Shown here: piece by piece, positions 53,464 through 62,170 of the stretch
Numbering within the stretch: position 1 is the first letter of the stretch
How the letters are laid out: each line of letters opens with the position of its first letter
Assembly (NCBI GenBank): GCA_902801465.1
Contig: CADCIH010000002.1
Span: 1-64,000, forward strand
DNA length: 64,000 nucleotides
Reading direction: 5' to 3'
From: an uncultured Bacteroidia bacterium
GTDB lineage: Bacteria > Bacteroidota > Bacteroidia > Bacteroidales > F082
Translations under genes and position numbers: made by a program
The notes under the pieces: generated by a model
What the model was told of the DNA's origin: nothing
Databases searched by the model: none
What the model saw: only the letters and a program-made list of their open reading frames with translations

Positions 53464-55044
53464 ATGGAGAAATTATTGTTACTCGGAGATGAAGCCATTG
53501 CCCAAGGCTTTATCGACGCGGGAGGCAGTGCCATCAACAGTTATCCCGGCACGCCATCCACCCAGATCACTGAATATGTCATGAAATCGAAGCAGGCCAG
53601 AGAACAAGGCGTCATCGCCAACTGGTGCGCCAACGAGAAGACGGCCCTTGAGGCTTCCATCGGTGTGGCCTACGCTGGCAAACGTGCCATGACCTGTATG
53701 AAACACGTAGGCTTGAACGTCTGCGGCGACCCGTTCATGAACGCTGCCATCATCGGCACCAAGGGTGTCCTCGTGGTGGTCGCCGACGACCCCAGCATGT
53801 TCTCCTCGCAGGATGAGCAGGACAGCCGCTACTACGGCCACTGGGCCATGATCCCGATGCTGGAACCCTCCAACCAACAGGAAGCCTACGATATGGTGCA
53901 CTTCGGCTTCGAGCTGAGCGAGAAGCTCGGCACCCCGGTGCTCTATCGCATCCCCACCCGTCTGGCTCACAGCCGTGCCGGCGTGGTGCGCAAACCCGTC
54001 CGTCCCCAGAACGAACTCACCGAACCCGCCGACGCCAAGTCGTTCGTGCTGCTTCCGGCCAACGCCAAGAGACTCTACCGTGAGCTCATCGACAAGCAGC
54101 CGGCCTTCACCAAATCGTCGGAAGAGTCAGGTTTCAACAAATACATCCCCGGCGAGAACAAGAAGCTGGGTATCATCACCACCGGCATAGCCTACAACTA
54201 CCTCATGGAGAACTTCAAGGATGGCCATTGCCCCTATCCCGTGGTGAAGATCACACAATATCCGCTGCCGTACGACATGCTCAACAAGCTGTACGACGAA
54301 GTCGATGAGATCCTCGTGCTTGAAGATGGCCAGCCCTTCGTGGAAGAGCATATCAAAGGCTTCCTCGGAAAAGGCAAGAAGGTCATGGGCCGTCTCGACG
54401 AGACCATCCGCCGCGATGGCGAGCTGAACGCCGAGAAAGTGGCCAAGGCCCTGGGAATGAAGATGGACGCCGGATTTAGCGTGCCCGAAGTGGTCACCAA
54501 CCGTCCGCCTGCGCTCTGCCAAGGCTGCCCCCACGTCGACAGCTACAACGCACTCAACGCCGTGATGGCCAACCATAAGGGTGGCAAGGTGTTCGGCGAT
54601 ATCGGCTGCTACACCCTGGGCTTCAACATGGGCGCCATCAACACCACCGTCTGCATGGGTGCTTCCATCACCATGGCCAAAGGCGCCAGCGAGGTGGGTA
54701 TCTTCCCCGCCGTGGCAGTCATCGGCGACGGTACGTTCGGCCATAGCGGCCTGACAGGCCTCATGGACTGCGTCAACGAGAACGCCAACGTCGTGGTCAT
54801 GATCCTCGACAACGACATCACCGCCATGACCGGCGGCCAGCCTTCATCGGCACACAACAAGATCCGCCGTATCTGCGAAGGCCTCGGCGTCGCTCCCGAA
54901 CATATCCGCGACATCGTCCCGCTGCCCAAGAACCACGAGGAGAACGTCCGCATCATCGAGGAAGAGGTCAACTACAACGGCGTGTCCGTCATCATTCCTC
55001 ATCGTACCTGCATTGTCGAACTTAAAAAACACATGAAAAAATGA
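53464..55044 (+). CDS. iorA: Indolepyruvate ferredoxin oxidoreductase, alpha subunit
   Basis: 526 aa, TPP-dependent. It oxidatively decarboxylates aryl pyruvates (from Trp, Phe, Tyr) to acyl-CoA with ferredoxin as acceptor. The pyrimidine-binding half (about 1-190, GDEAIAQGFIDAGGSAINSYPGTPST) and TPP-binding half (about 340-526, CQGCPHVDSYNAL, DIGCYTLGFN, GDGTFGHSGLTGLMD) are present. The C-terminal two-cluster ferredoxin domain of archaeal IorA is absent; the protein stops at RTCIVELKKHMKK. It overlaps iorB by 4 nt. Confidence 0.92.
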   Translation: MEKLLLLGDEAIAQGFIDAGGSAINSYPGTPSTQITEYVMKSKQAREQGVIANWCANEKTALEASIGVAYAGKRAMTCMKHVGLNVCGDPFMNAAIIGTKGVLVVVADDPSMFSSQDEQDSRYYGHWAMIPMLEPSNQQEAYDMVHFGFELSEKLGTPVLYRIPTRLAHSRAGVVRKPVRPQNELTEPADAKSFVLLPANAKRLYRELIDKQPAFTKSSEESGFNKYIPGENKKLGIITTGIAYNYLMENFKDGHCPYPVVKITQYPLPYDMLNKLYDEVDEILVLEDGQPFVEEHIKGFLGKGKKVMGRLDETIRRDGELNAEKVAKALGMKMDAGFSVPEVVTNRPPALCQGCPHVDSYNALNAVMANHKGGKVFGDIGCYTLGFNMGAINTTVCMGASITMAKGASEVGIFPAVAVIGDGTFGHSGLTGLMDCVNENANVVVMILDNDITAMTGGQPSSAHNKIRRICEGLGVAPEHIRDIVPLPKNHEENVRIIEEEVNYNGVSVIIPHRTCIVELKKHMKK

Positions 55045-55610
55045 AAAAAGATATAGTACTTTGCGGCGTAGGCGGCGACGGCATCGTGTCAGTGGCCAAG
55101 ATCATCTCTGACGCCGCCCTCAATATGGGCCTCAACTTGAAACAGTCCGAAATCCACGGCATGTCGCAACGCGGCGGCTCGGTGTTCTCACACCTCCGCC
55201 TCTCAAGCGAACCGATCTTTGCCGACGTCATCCCTGAAGGACAAGCCGACATCATCCTGTCGTCAGAGCCGATGGAAGCCCTGCGTTACCTGCCCTGGCT
55301 GGCAAAAGACGGCTGGATCATCACTAACAACGAGCCCTTCGTCAACATCGCCAACTATCCCGACATGGAAAAGGTGAACGCTGAACTCGCCAAGATCAAA
55401 AACGTGGTGAGCTTCAACGCCAATGAGATCGCCAAAGTGGTCAAAGCCCGCTCCAACATGGTGCTGCTGGGCGCCACCGTGCCTTATCTCGGCATCGAAC
55501 TCGCCAAAGTCGAAGAAGCCATCAACCACATCTTCGGCAACAAAGGAGCGGAAGTCGTAGAACAAAACATGAAGGCACTCCACGCCGGCTACGAACAGGC
55601 TAAAAAATGA
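55041..55610 (+). CDS. iorB: Indolepyruvate ferredoxin oxidoreductase, beta subunit
   Basis: A 189-aa gamma-type (POR/IOR) subunit: CGVGGDGIVSVAKIISDAAL at about 6-25, then QSEIHGMSQRGGSVFSHLR, the conserved signature of this family. It forms the IorAB complex for aromatic amino-acid fermentation. Both ends overlap neighbours by ATGA (55041-55044 and 55607-55610), so iorA, iorB and the M23 peptidase gene are translated as one coupled unit. Confidence 0.93.
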   Translation: MKKDIVLCGVGGDGIVSVAKIISDAALNMGLNLKQSEIHGMSQRGGSVFSHLRLSSEPIFADVIPEGQADIILSSEPMEALRYLPWLAKDGWIITNNEPFVNIANYPDMEKVNAELAKIKNVVSFNANEIAKVVKARSNMVLLGATVPYLGIELAKVEEAINHIFGNKGAEVVEQNMKALHAGYEQAKK

Positions 55611-56956
55611 AATGGAATAATGTGAATTGGAGAAGGGTGCTGCTATTTATAGCGGCACCCCTCGTTTTGCTGGTCCTGCTGATAACTTACTGCAGCCGGT
55701 CTTGCTCACATCGTGGCGAGCCAAGCTACACCGAGGTGGAGAAAGATACGCTCATCCCCGCCGAACCTAACTACCTCTACGGCATCTGCATCGACTCGAT
55801 GTATGTCGAGGAAGGTCAGATCGAGGCGGGACAGTACCTCTCCACTTTGTTCGCTTCCAAAGGCGTCAGCCCCAAGGTTACCGACCACATCGCACGTAAC
55901 CATAGGGACGTGTTCGACGTGGGCAAGATACGCGCCGGAAACCGTTATTATTTCCTGATGACGAACGACAGCCTGGAAACACCCCTGTTCTGGATCTATG
56001 AGATCGACCGCCAAAACTACGCGCTCTTCAGCCTTACCGACTCGCTCACGGCATGGCGCTACCAGAAGGAGATGGAACTGCGTCTGGCCCGCACCTCGGG
56101 CGTCATCACCTCCTCGCTGTGGAATGCCGTCATCGGCAACGGCGGCGACGCTAACCTGGCAGTGAATCTCTCCGACGTGTATGCTTGGACCATCGACTTC
56201 TTTGGCATCCAGGAAGGCGACTGCTTCGACGTTGTCTATGACCGGCAGTATATCGACGACGAGCCTGTTGGGATGGGTGAGGTGATCTACTGCAACTTCG
56301 TCCACCGCGGCGACACCCTTCGTGCCATCGCCTTCGAACAGGACGGCATCTTGGGATTCTACAACGAAAAAGGCGAGAATCTCCGCAAGGCCTTCCTCAA
56401 GGCACCACTCAACTACCGTCGCATCAGCTCCACCTTCTCCAACAGCCGCCTCCATCCCGTGTATAAAGTCTATCGTCCCCACCATGGTGTCGACTATGCG
56501 GCACCGGCTGGCACTCCCGTGAGTAGCATCGGCGACGGCGTGGTCATCAAAAAAGCCTACCAAGCTGGCGGCGCGGGCTATTACCTGAAGATCAAACACA
56601 ACGCCACCTATACCACCAGCTACATGCACCTTCAGAGCTATGCCAAAGGCATCGCCGAAGGCGTGCGCGTGAAACAAGGCCAAGTGATCGGCTACGTCGG
56701 CAGCACAGGGGCATCCACTGGACCGCATCTCGACTTCCGAGTCTTCAAGGACGGCACAGCCATCGACCCGCTCAAGATGGAGTCACCCCCGGCGGATCCT
56801 ATCAAACAAAAGGATATGGAACAATTTACTCGTGTGGCTCGCTATTGGATGCAGTCGATGCGGGAGCCTGGGGTCCCTGAGCCGTATCAGGAGCCGGAGC
56901 CTCCGGCGCCGGACTCTCTGTCGATGGATTCCCTGATGACGAACCCACCGGCTTGA
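55607..56956 (+). CDS. M23-family peptidoglycan metallopeptidase
   Basis: 449 aa. An N-terminal transmembrane anchor (about 9-30, RVLLFIAAPLVLLVLLITYC) is followed by a long periplasmic region (about 45-280) and an M23 domain (about 285-395) with complete zinc ligands: HHGVDYAAPAG (HxxxD), the His of SYMHLQSY and HLDFRVF. It resembles DD-endopeptidases of the MepM type. The Pro-rich tail (PEPYQEPEPPAPDS) is encoded in the 131 nt that overlap the convergent membrane-protein gene. Coupling to iorB is probably incidental to function. Confidence 0.9.
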   Translation: MKWNNVNWRRVLLFIAAPLVLLVLLITYCSRSCSHRGEPSYTEVEKDTLIPAEPNYLYGICIDSMYVEEGQIEAGQYLSTLFASKGVSPKVTDHIARNHRDVFDVGKIRAGNRYYFLMTNDSLETPLFWIYEIDRQNYALFSLTDSLTAWRYQKEMELRLARTSGVITSSLWNAVIGNGGDANLAVNLSDVYAWTIDFFGIQEGDCFDVVYDRQYIDDEPVGMGEVIYCNFVHRGDTLRAIAFEQDGILGFYNEKGENLRKAFLKAPLNYRRISSTFSNSRLHPVYKVYRPHHGVDYAAPAGTPVSSIGDGVVIKKAYQAGGAGYYLKIKHNATYTTSYMHLQSYAKGIAEGVRVKQGQVIGYVGSTGASTGPHLDFRVFKDGTAIDPLKMESPPADPIKQKDMEQFTRVARYWMQSMREPGVPEPYQEPEPPAPDSLSMDSLMTNPPA

Positions 56957-57395
56957 CCCTCCCTCTTTTCTTGCTCTTCATCCTGACAGGAGCGATGATG
57001 AGCACCATCAGAACCTCCAAGGCGTACTTCAACCAAGGATGAAAGCCCGTGGTGATGAGCTGGAAGGCGATGAGCAAGATAGAGAAGCCTACAAAAAAGG
57101 CCTTGCCATTGAGCTTCTTCCTGAAAATCTGAATCAGGCTGAAGACCAATAAGCCTGAAAGCAGGAACTCAATAATGAGATAAACGAAGTCCTTGAAACG
57201 GTTTTCAAGGACTTCGCCGTTTCCTAGATAATAGGAGTCGATTGAATAATGGTACATCACCAGCGTGAACACCTCGTACAGAAACAACAGCCCGTAGTAG
57301 GTGATGGCAAAGGTGGCCGCAAGCTTCATCGCCAACGTGAGCTTAGGCTTCAGGTCGAATATCTTGCTCTTTTTTTGCCGACGGATCATTTTCAA
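56826..57395 (-). CDS. Small multi-pass membrane protein with Pro/Ser-rich tail
   Basis: 189 aa, not recognised. Three or four transmembrane helices (about 22-45, 70-92, 97-117, 119-136) are followed by a basic KSKKRGR stretch and a low-complexity Pro/Ala/Ser tail (about 147-189). The start at 57395 overlaps the upstream gene by 53 nt; ATG 57329 (MKLAATFAITYYG) would leave a 13-nt gap and is possible. The tail is antisense to the M23 gene's 3' end, so one of the two tails is probably unconstrained. It is the last gene of the gingipain-hutH run. Confidence 0.65.
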   Translation of the reverse strand: MKMIRRQKKSKIFDLKPKLTLAMKLAATFAITYYGLLFLYEVFTLVMYHYSIDSYYLGNGEVLENRFKDFVYLIIEFLLSGLLVFSLIQIFRKKLNGKAFFVGFSILLIAFQLITTGFHPWLKYALEVLMVLIIAPVRMKSKKRGRVKPVGSSSGNPSTESPAPEAPAPDTAQGPQAPASTASNSEPHE

Positions 57396-57870
57396 TGCGT
57401 TTGAGGTAGAGGTGATATATCAGAATGAACATCACAGTCATCAGGAAATCGTTGAAGAAACCGGCGCTTCCCTGCTTCGACACGATATAGACGACCGTCA
57501 CAATCAAAATCAGCATCTGTGAGATACTGTAGAAATGAAAACCAGTGCGCTGTAGCTTGAACATCTTGATGACGCCAATCAATGAGCCTATGTATAGCAG
57601 TGCCGTAAAAAGGTAATAGACCGGGTTGACCGAAAGGCGGAGCTCGATGATCTCCCAGAAAGCCTTCAGTTCTTCCTCGCCCATCTGCATCATCGAGAGG
57701 AAAGGTGCCATCGACTCCTCCAAGGTGCCGTCAGCCATCATCTGACTCATCACTGGCGTGGTGATCCACATGCCCAACGAGCTGAATATCTGGAGGATGG
57801 CATTGACGAGCGACAGCACCAACAAGATGGTCATGCCTATAGGCCGCTTCACTGGATTCTCATTCATCAT
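57343..57870 (-). CDS. Small membrane protein downstream of hutH
   Basis: 175 aa, not recognised. Four likely transmembrane helices (about 13-35, 80-103, 114-131, 139-157) with a Met-rich loop between the first two (MSQMMADGTLEESMAPFLSMMQM). It begins within the hutH stop (ATGA overlap at 57870-57867). The next gene seems to be a shorter relative in layout. A role in amino-acid handling is only suggested by position. Confidence 0.7.
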   Translation of the reverse strand: MMNENPVKRPIGMTILLVLSLVNAILQIFSSLGMWITTPVMSQMMADGTLEESMAPFLSMMQMGEEELKAFWEIIELRLSVNPVYYLFTALLYIGSLIGVIKMFKLQRTGFHFYSISQMLILIVTVVYIVSKQGSAGFFNDFLMTVMFILIYHLYLKRIENDPSAKKEQDIRPEA

Positions 57871-59378
57871 TTGTTCTTCAAATCGTCAAACTTCAAAGGA
57901 TAGTTCTTGATGAAATCAACCGACTTGGCAATCTCCGTATACATCACCTTGTCGATCTTCACAAACTCAACCACCTTGCGGTATTCGGCGACGAAGTTCT
58001 CGATGGTCTTCGACGACTTCAGCGGGCGACGGAATTCGAGAGCTTGCGCGGCATTGAGGAGCTCGATGGCCAGGACGCGTTCGAGGTTTTCGGCCACGCG
58101 CAAGGCCTTGGTGGCGGCGTTGGCGCCCATGCTCACATGGTCTTCCTGTCCCTGCGACGACTCGATGCTGTCAACCGAAGCGGGCGTGCAGAGCTGCTTG
58201 CTCTGGCTGACGATGCTGGCGGCGGCATATTGGGGAATCATGAAGCCGGAGTTGAGGCCCGGTTTGGCCACCAGGAACGAAGGCAGGTCGCGCTTGCCGC
58301 TGATAAGCTGATAGATGCGGCGTTCGCTGATGTTGCCCAACTCAGCCATGGCGATGGCCAAGAAGTCCAAGGTGATGGCCAAAGGCTGGCCGTGGAAGTT
58401 GCCTGCCGAGATCACCAGGTCCTCATCGGGGAAGATGGTCGGGTTGTCGGTGACGGCGTTGATCTCCTCGCTGAAGACGGAAGCCACATAGTCGATGGCA
58501 TCCTTGGAGGCACCATGTACCTGCGGCATGCAGCGGAACGAGTAGGGATCCTGCACGTGTTTCTTCTCACGGGTGATGAGCTGGCTGCCCTTCAGGAAGT
58601 TGCGCACGCGCTTGGCAGTAACGATCTGGCCGTTGTGATGACGGATCTGATGCACCTGATCGTAGAAAGGCTCGATGCGGCCGTCAAAGGCTTCCAACGA
58701 GACGCAGCCGATGAGGTCGGCGAGATAACTCAGACGGAAGGCTTTCAACAGGACGTAGGTGCCGTAACTGCTCATGAACTGAGTGCCGTTGAGCAGGGCC
58801 AGACCTTCTTTCGACTGAAGGGTGATGGGCTCCCAACCGAACTTCTTGAGCACCTGCTTGGCTGGAACGACCTTGCCTTGGAAGTGCACCTCGCCCAATC
58901 CGAGCAAGGGAAGCATCAGGTTGGCCAGAGGAGCCAGGTCGCCGGAGGCTCCCAATGAGCCTTGGTTATAGACCACGGGCAACACATCGTTGTTGAAGAA
59001 GTCGATGAGACGCTGAACGGTCACCACCTGCACGCCGCTGTTGCCGTAGCTCAGGCTCTGCACCTTCAAGAGGAGCATCAGGCGGATGATCTCTTCGGGC
59101 ACCATCTCGCCAGTGCCGCAGGCGTGCGACATGACGAGGTTCTTCTGCAAGGTGCTGAGGTCTTTCTTCGAGATGCTATGGTCGCATAACGAACCGAAAC
59201 CGGTGGTCACGCCATAAATCGGCTTGTCCTGGTTCTCCATCTTCTTGTCGAGATAGTCACGGCAATGCTGGATGCGGTTGATGGCGTCATCGCTCAAGGC
59301 GAGTTTGTAGCCTTCGGTGAGTATTTCGTTAACTTGCTTGAATGTGAGTTCTTTGGAACTGATGTAATGGGTTTTCAT
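57867..59378 (-). CDS. hutH: Histidine ammonia-lyase
   Basis: 503 aa, converts histidine to urocanate and ammonia. The self-forming MIO cofactor triad is Ala144-Ser145-Gly146 in GSLGASGDLAPLAN. The family motifs YGVTTGFGSLCDH, SSQGQEDHVSMG and NFHGQPLA are intact. It starts 6 nt after hisS. Linking a His-degrading enzyme to histidyl-tRNA synthetase suggests coordinated histidine use. No hutU, hutI or fold-related hut genes are in the window. Tyr/Phe lyase activity is less likely because the His-specific context residues look conserved, but that is not proven. Confidence 0.92.
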   Translation of the reverse strand: MKTHYISSKELTFKQVNEILTEGYKLALSDDAINRIQHCRDYLDKKMENQDKPIYGVTTGFGSLCDHSISKKDLSTLQKNLVMSHACGTGEMVPEEIIRLMLLLKVQSLSYGNSGVQVVTVQRLIDFFNNDVLPVVYNQGSLGASGDLAPLANLMLPLLGLGEVHFQGKVVPAKQVLKKFGWEPITLQSKEGLALLNGTQFMSSYGTYVLLKAFRLSYLADLIGCVSLEAFDGRIEPFYDQVHQIRHHNGQIVTAKRVRNFLKGSQLITREKKHVQDPYSFRCMPQVHGASKDAIDYVASVFSEEINAVTDNPTIFPDEDLVISAGNFHGQPLAITLDFLAIAMAELGNISERRIYQLISGKRDLPSFLVAKPGLNSGFMIPQYAAASIVSQSKQLCTPASVDSIESSQGQEDHVSMGANAATKALRVAENLERVLAIELLNAAQALEFRRPLKSSKTIENFVAEYRKVVEFVKIDKVMYTEIAKSVDFIKNYPLKFDDLKNK

Positions 59379-59384
59379 TCTATC

Positions 59385-60752
59385 TTATTTTAATATTGTT
59401 TCGACGAGTTTGTTGGCTTCGACGGTCTCTTGGCGGCCTTCCTTCATCCACTTCACGGTGAACTTCTGCTCGGCCACCTCCGACTCGCCGGCGATGACGA
59501 CCATCGGGATGCCGCGCTGGTCGGCGTATTTCATCTGTTTCTGTATCTTGGCGGCATCGGGGTAGATCTCCGCGTTGATGCCGTGCTTACGCACCTGGTT
59601 CAGGTATTTCATGCAGTAACGCTCTTCGTTCTTGCCGAAGTTGAGGAAGATGACCTGGGTGCTCTCCGACATGGTCTCGGGGAAGAGCTTGAGGCCTTCC
59701 AGCACGTCATAGATACGGTCGGCGCCGAAGCTGATGCCCACGCCGGAGACGTTGGGCAGACCGAAGATGCCTGTGAGGTTGTCGTAACGACCACCGCCCG
59801 AGATGCTGCCCATGGGGAAGTCCTTGGCCTTCACCTCGAAGATGGCACCGGTGTAATAGTTCAGGCCGCGGGCCAAGGTGAGGTCAAGCTCGGTGTCAAT
59901 GTCCAACTCCATGTCGTCGACATAGTCGAACAAGGTCTCCAGCTCCTCGATGCCTTTCTGCCCGACTTCGTTGTCGAGCAGCGGCTTCAGCTGGGCCAAC
60001 TTCTCACTGGTGTCGCCCTTCATGAAGAGGATGGGTTGCAGTTTGGCGATGGCGTCGGCCTCCAGGCCTTTCTCGGCGAGCTCGGCGTTCACCGCGTCGA
60101 TGCCGATCTTGTCCAACTTGTCAATGGCCACAGTGATGTCGACCAAGGCATCCGACTTGCCTATGTATTCGGCGATGCCGGCCAACACCTTGCGGTTGTT
60201 GATCTTCAAGGTGACTTTGATTTTCAGGTCGTTGAACACATCGTTGACGATGCTCACCAACTCGGCCTCGTTCAGGAGGGAGTTGCTGCCGATGATGTCG
60301 ACATCGCACTGGTAGAACTCACGATAGCGGCCTTTCTGGGGGCGGTCGGCGCGCCACACGGGTTGTATCTGGTAGCGCTTGAAGGGGAAGGCGATCTGGT
60401 CGCGATACATCGTCACGAAACGTGCGAAAGGCACGGTGAGGTCGTAACGCAGGCCTTTTTCGGTGATCTTGCCTGCCAGTTTCAACGATTCGAGAGGCTC
60501 GCCGTTCTGTTCCACGCCCGACATGAAGTCGCCTGAGTTCAGGATGCGGAACAGCAGCTTGTCGCCCTCCTCGCCGTATTTGCCCAGCAAGGTGCTGAGG
60601 TTCTCCATCGAAGGGGTCTCGATGGGCAGGAATCCGTAGCGCTTGAATACATTCTTGATAGTGTCGAAGATATAGTTTCGGCGCACCATGACCTCGGGAA
60701 GGAAGTCGCGTGTGCCTTTGGGGATCGAAGGTTTTTGTGCCATGATTGACAA
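59385..60752 (-). CDS. hisS: Histidyl-tRNA synthetase
   Basis: A 455-aa class II synthetase. Motif 1 lies in KGTRDFLPE...[13 protein letters not shown], and motif 2 in [28 protein letters not shown]. The HisA-specific [16 protein letters not shown] and motif 3 [15 protein letters not shown] are present. The anticodon-binding domain is at about 360-455. The start could also be ATG 60743 ([10 protein letters not shown]). It lies 5 nt after the MBL gene and 6 nt before hutH. Confidence 0.96.
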   Translation of the reverse strand: MSIMAQKPSIPKGTRDFLPEVMVRRNYIFDTIKNVFKRYGFLPIETPSMENLSTLLGKYGEEGDKLLFRILNSGDFMSGVEQNGEPLESLKLAGKITEKGLRYDLTVPFARFVTMYRDQIAFPFKRYQIQPVWRADRPQKGRYREFYQCDVDIIGSNSLLNEAELVSIVNDVFNDLKIKVTLKINNRKVLAGIAEYIGKSDALVDITVAIDKLDKIGIDAVNAELAEKGLEADAIAKLQPILFMKGDTSEKLAQLKPLLDNEVGQKGIEELETLFDYVDDMELDIDTELDLTLARGLNYYTGAIFEVKAKDFPMGSISGGGRYDNLTGIFGLPNVSGVGISFGADRIYDVLEGLKLFPETMSESTQVIFLNFGKNEERYCMKYLNQVRKHGINAEIYPDAAKIQKQMKYADQRGIPMVVIAGESEVAEQKFTVKWMKEGRQETVEANKLVETILK

Positions 60753-60757
60753 AAAAA

Positions 60758-62170
60758 TTATTTTAGTTCAAATGTTTCTCCCGGTTCGGGGATGACGATA
60801 TGCTCCCAGCCTTCCTTGCGAAGCACGCGCTTGTAGTTCTGCAAGGCGTCGGGGTCGCCGTGAACGAGGAAGGTCTTTTTGATCTTGCTGGGATCTTGGC
60901 ATTTCAGGTAGTCGGCCAGCTCTTTGTAGTCGCCATGTCCGCTGAAAGCGTCGATGGAGCGGATGTCGGCCGCCACGGTGTATTCGTTGCCAAAGATGGA
61001 TACCGTTTGGGGCTTGGGATTGGCCAGAAGCTTGGCACCCAAGGTCTCAGGTGAGCAATAACCGATGGCTAGCACGGTGTTCCTCGGATTGGTGATGCTG
61101 TTGGCGAGGTGATGCTTCACACGTCCAGCCTCCATCATGCCCGAGGCCGAGATGATGATGCACGGCTCCTTACGGGCGTTCAGCTCCTTCGACTCGTTCA
61201 CGTCGCGGATGAAGGTGAGGCTGTTGAACCCGAACGGGTCAGGGTCGTATTCGATGACGTTCTGCACATCGTCGTTGAAGAGGTTGACGTGCATGCGGAA
61301 AATCTCGGTGGCGTTCACCGCCAGAGGGCTGTCAACAAATACTGGGATCTTCTCGGGAAGCTTGCCTTCATTATAAAAGTTGTTCAAGAGATAAACGATC
61401 TCTTGAGTGCGGCTTACTGCGAATGAAGGGATGATAAGTTTACCACGTTTTTCAACACAAGTGTTGTATATAATATCCAATAATTCTTGTTCGGCATTGG
61501 TACGGTCGCTATGTAGACGGTTGCCGTAGGTGGCTTCGGTGATGAGGTAGTCGCAGTGCGGGAACGGCTCTGGTGAACGCAACAGGTAGTTATATTCGCG
61601 TCCCACGTCGCCGGTATAGGCGATGCGGGTCATTTTGCCGCCTTCGTCGATCTCGATGGTGGCGCAGCCACTGCCCAGCAGGTGTCCGGTGTTGTTGAAC
61701 TTCACCTTGATGTTGCTGTCGAGATACACATAGCGGTTGTAGGCCACACTGAGGAAGAGTCCCATGCACTCACGGGCGTCTCTCTCGGTATAGATGGGTT
61801 CCAATGCGGGAAGGCCTTGTTTGCGGCGCTTCTTGTTGAACCACTCCATATCGCTTTCCTGGATGAAACCGCAGTCGGGCAGCATGATGCTGCACAGGTC
61901 CTGGGTGGCGTCAGTGCAGACTACCTGGCCGCGGAAGCCTTTCTTGTAAAAATAGGGAATCAGTCCGCAATGGTCGATATGGGCATGGGTGAGGATGATG
62001 AAATCCACATCCTTGGGATCGATCATGGTGTTGCGGTTGGCCGCGTCGGTTTCCAGTCCCTTGCCTTGGAACATACCACAGTCAAGCAGGATGTTCTTGC
62101 CCTTGTCGGTGGTGATAAGGTGCTTGCTTCCAGTGACTTCCTGGGCGGCGCCGATAAACTTTATTTTCAT
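60758..62170 (-). CDS. MBL-fold/beta-CASP RNA-processing exonuclease
   Basis: A 470-aa cytosolic nuclease of the YSH1/CPSF73-like beta-CASP family. The metallo-beta-lactamase motif THAHIDHCG (about 60-68), [11 protein letters not shown] and YTGDVGRE are present, followed by the beta-CASP motifs A-C ([31 protein letters not shown]) and a C-terminal RMMBL segment ([18 protein letters not shown]). It probably acts on RNA. Its ATG overlaps the stop of the upstream gingipain-like gene by 4 nt, an odd pairing. Confidence 0.92.
   Translation of the reverse strand: MKIKFIGAAQEVTGSKHLITTDKGKNILLDCGMFQGKGLETDAANRNTMIDPKDVDFIILTHAHIDHCGLIPYFYKKGFRGQVVCTDATQDLCSIMLPDCGFIQESDMEWFNKKRRKQGLPALEPIYTERDARECMGLFLSVAYNRYVYLDSNIKVKFNNTGHLLGSGCATIEIDEGGKMTRIAYTGDVGREYNYLLRSPEPFPHCDYLITEATYGNRLHSDRTNAEQELLDIIYNTCVEKRGKLIIPSFAVSRTQEIVYLLNNFYNEGKLPEKIPVFVDSPLAVNATEIFRMHVNLFNDDVQNVIEYDPDPFGFNSLTFIRDVNESKELNARKEPCIIISASGMMEAGRVKHHLANSITNPRNTVLAIGYCSPETLGAKLLANPKPQTVSIFGNEYTVAADIRSIDAFSGHGDYKELADYLKCQDPSKIKKTFLVHGDPDALQNYKRVLRKEGWEHIVIPEPGETFELK

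Noticed and set aside
56826..57395. Treating the 189-aa membrane-protein frame as a shadow of the M23 gene
   Set aside because: Most of it lies outside the M23 gene, has clear transmembrane helices and basic flanks, and continues a same-strand gene run; only the tail overlaps.
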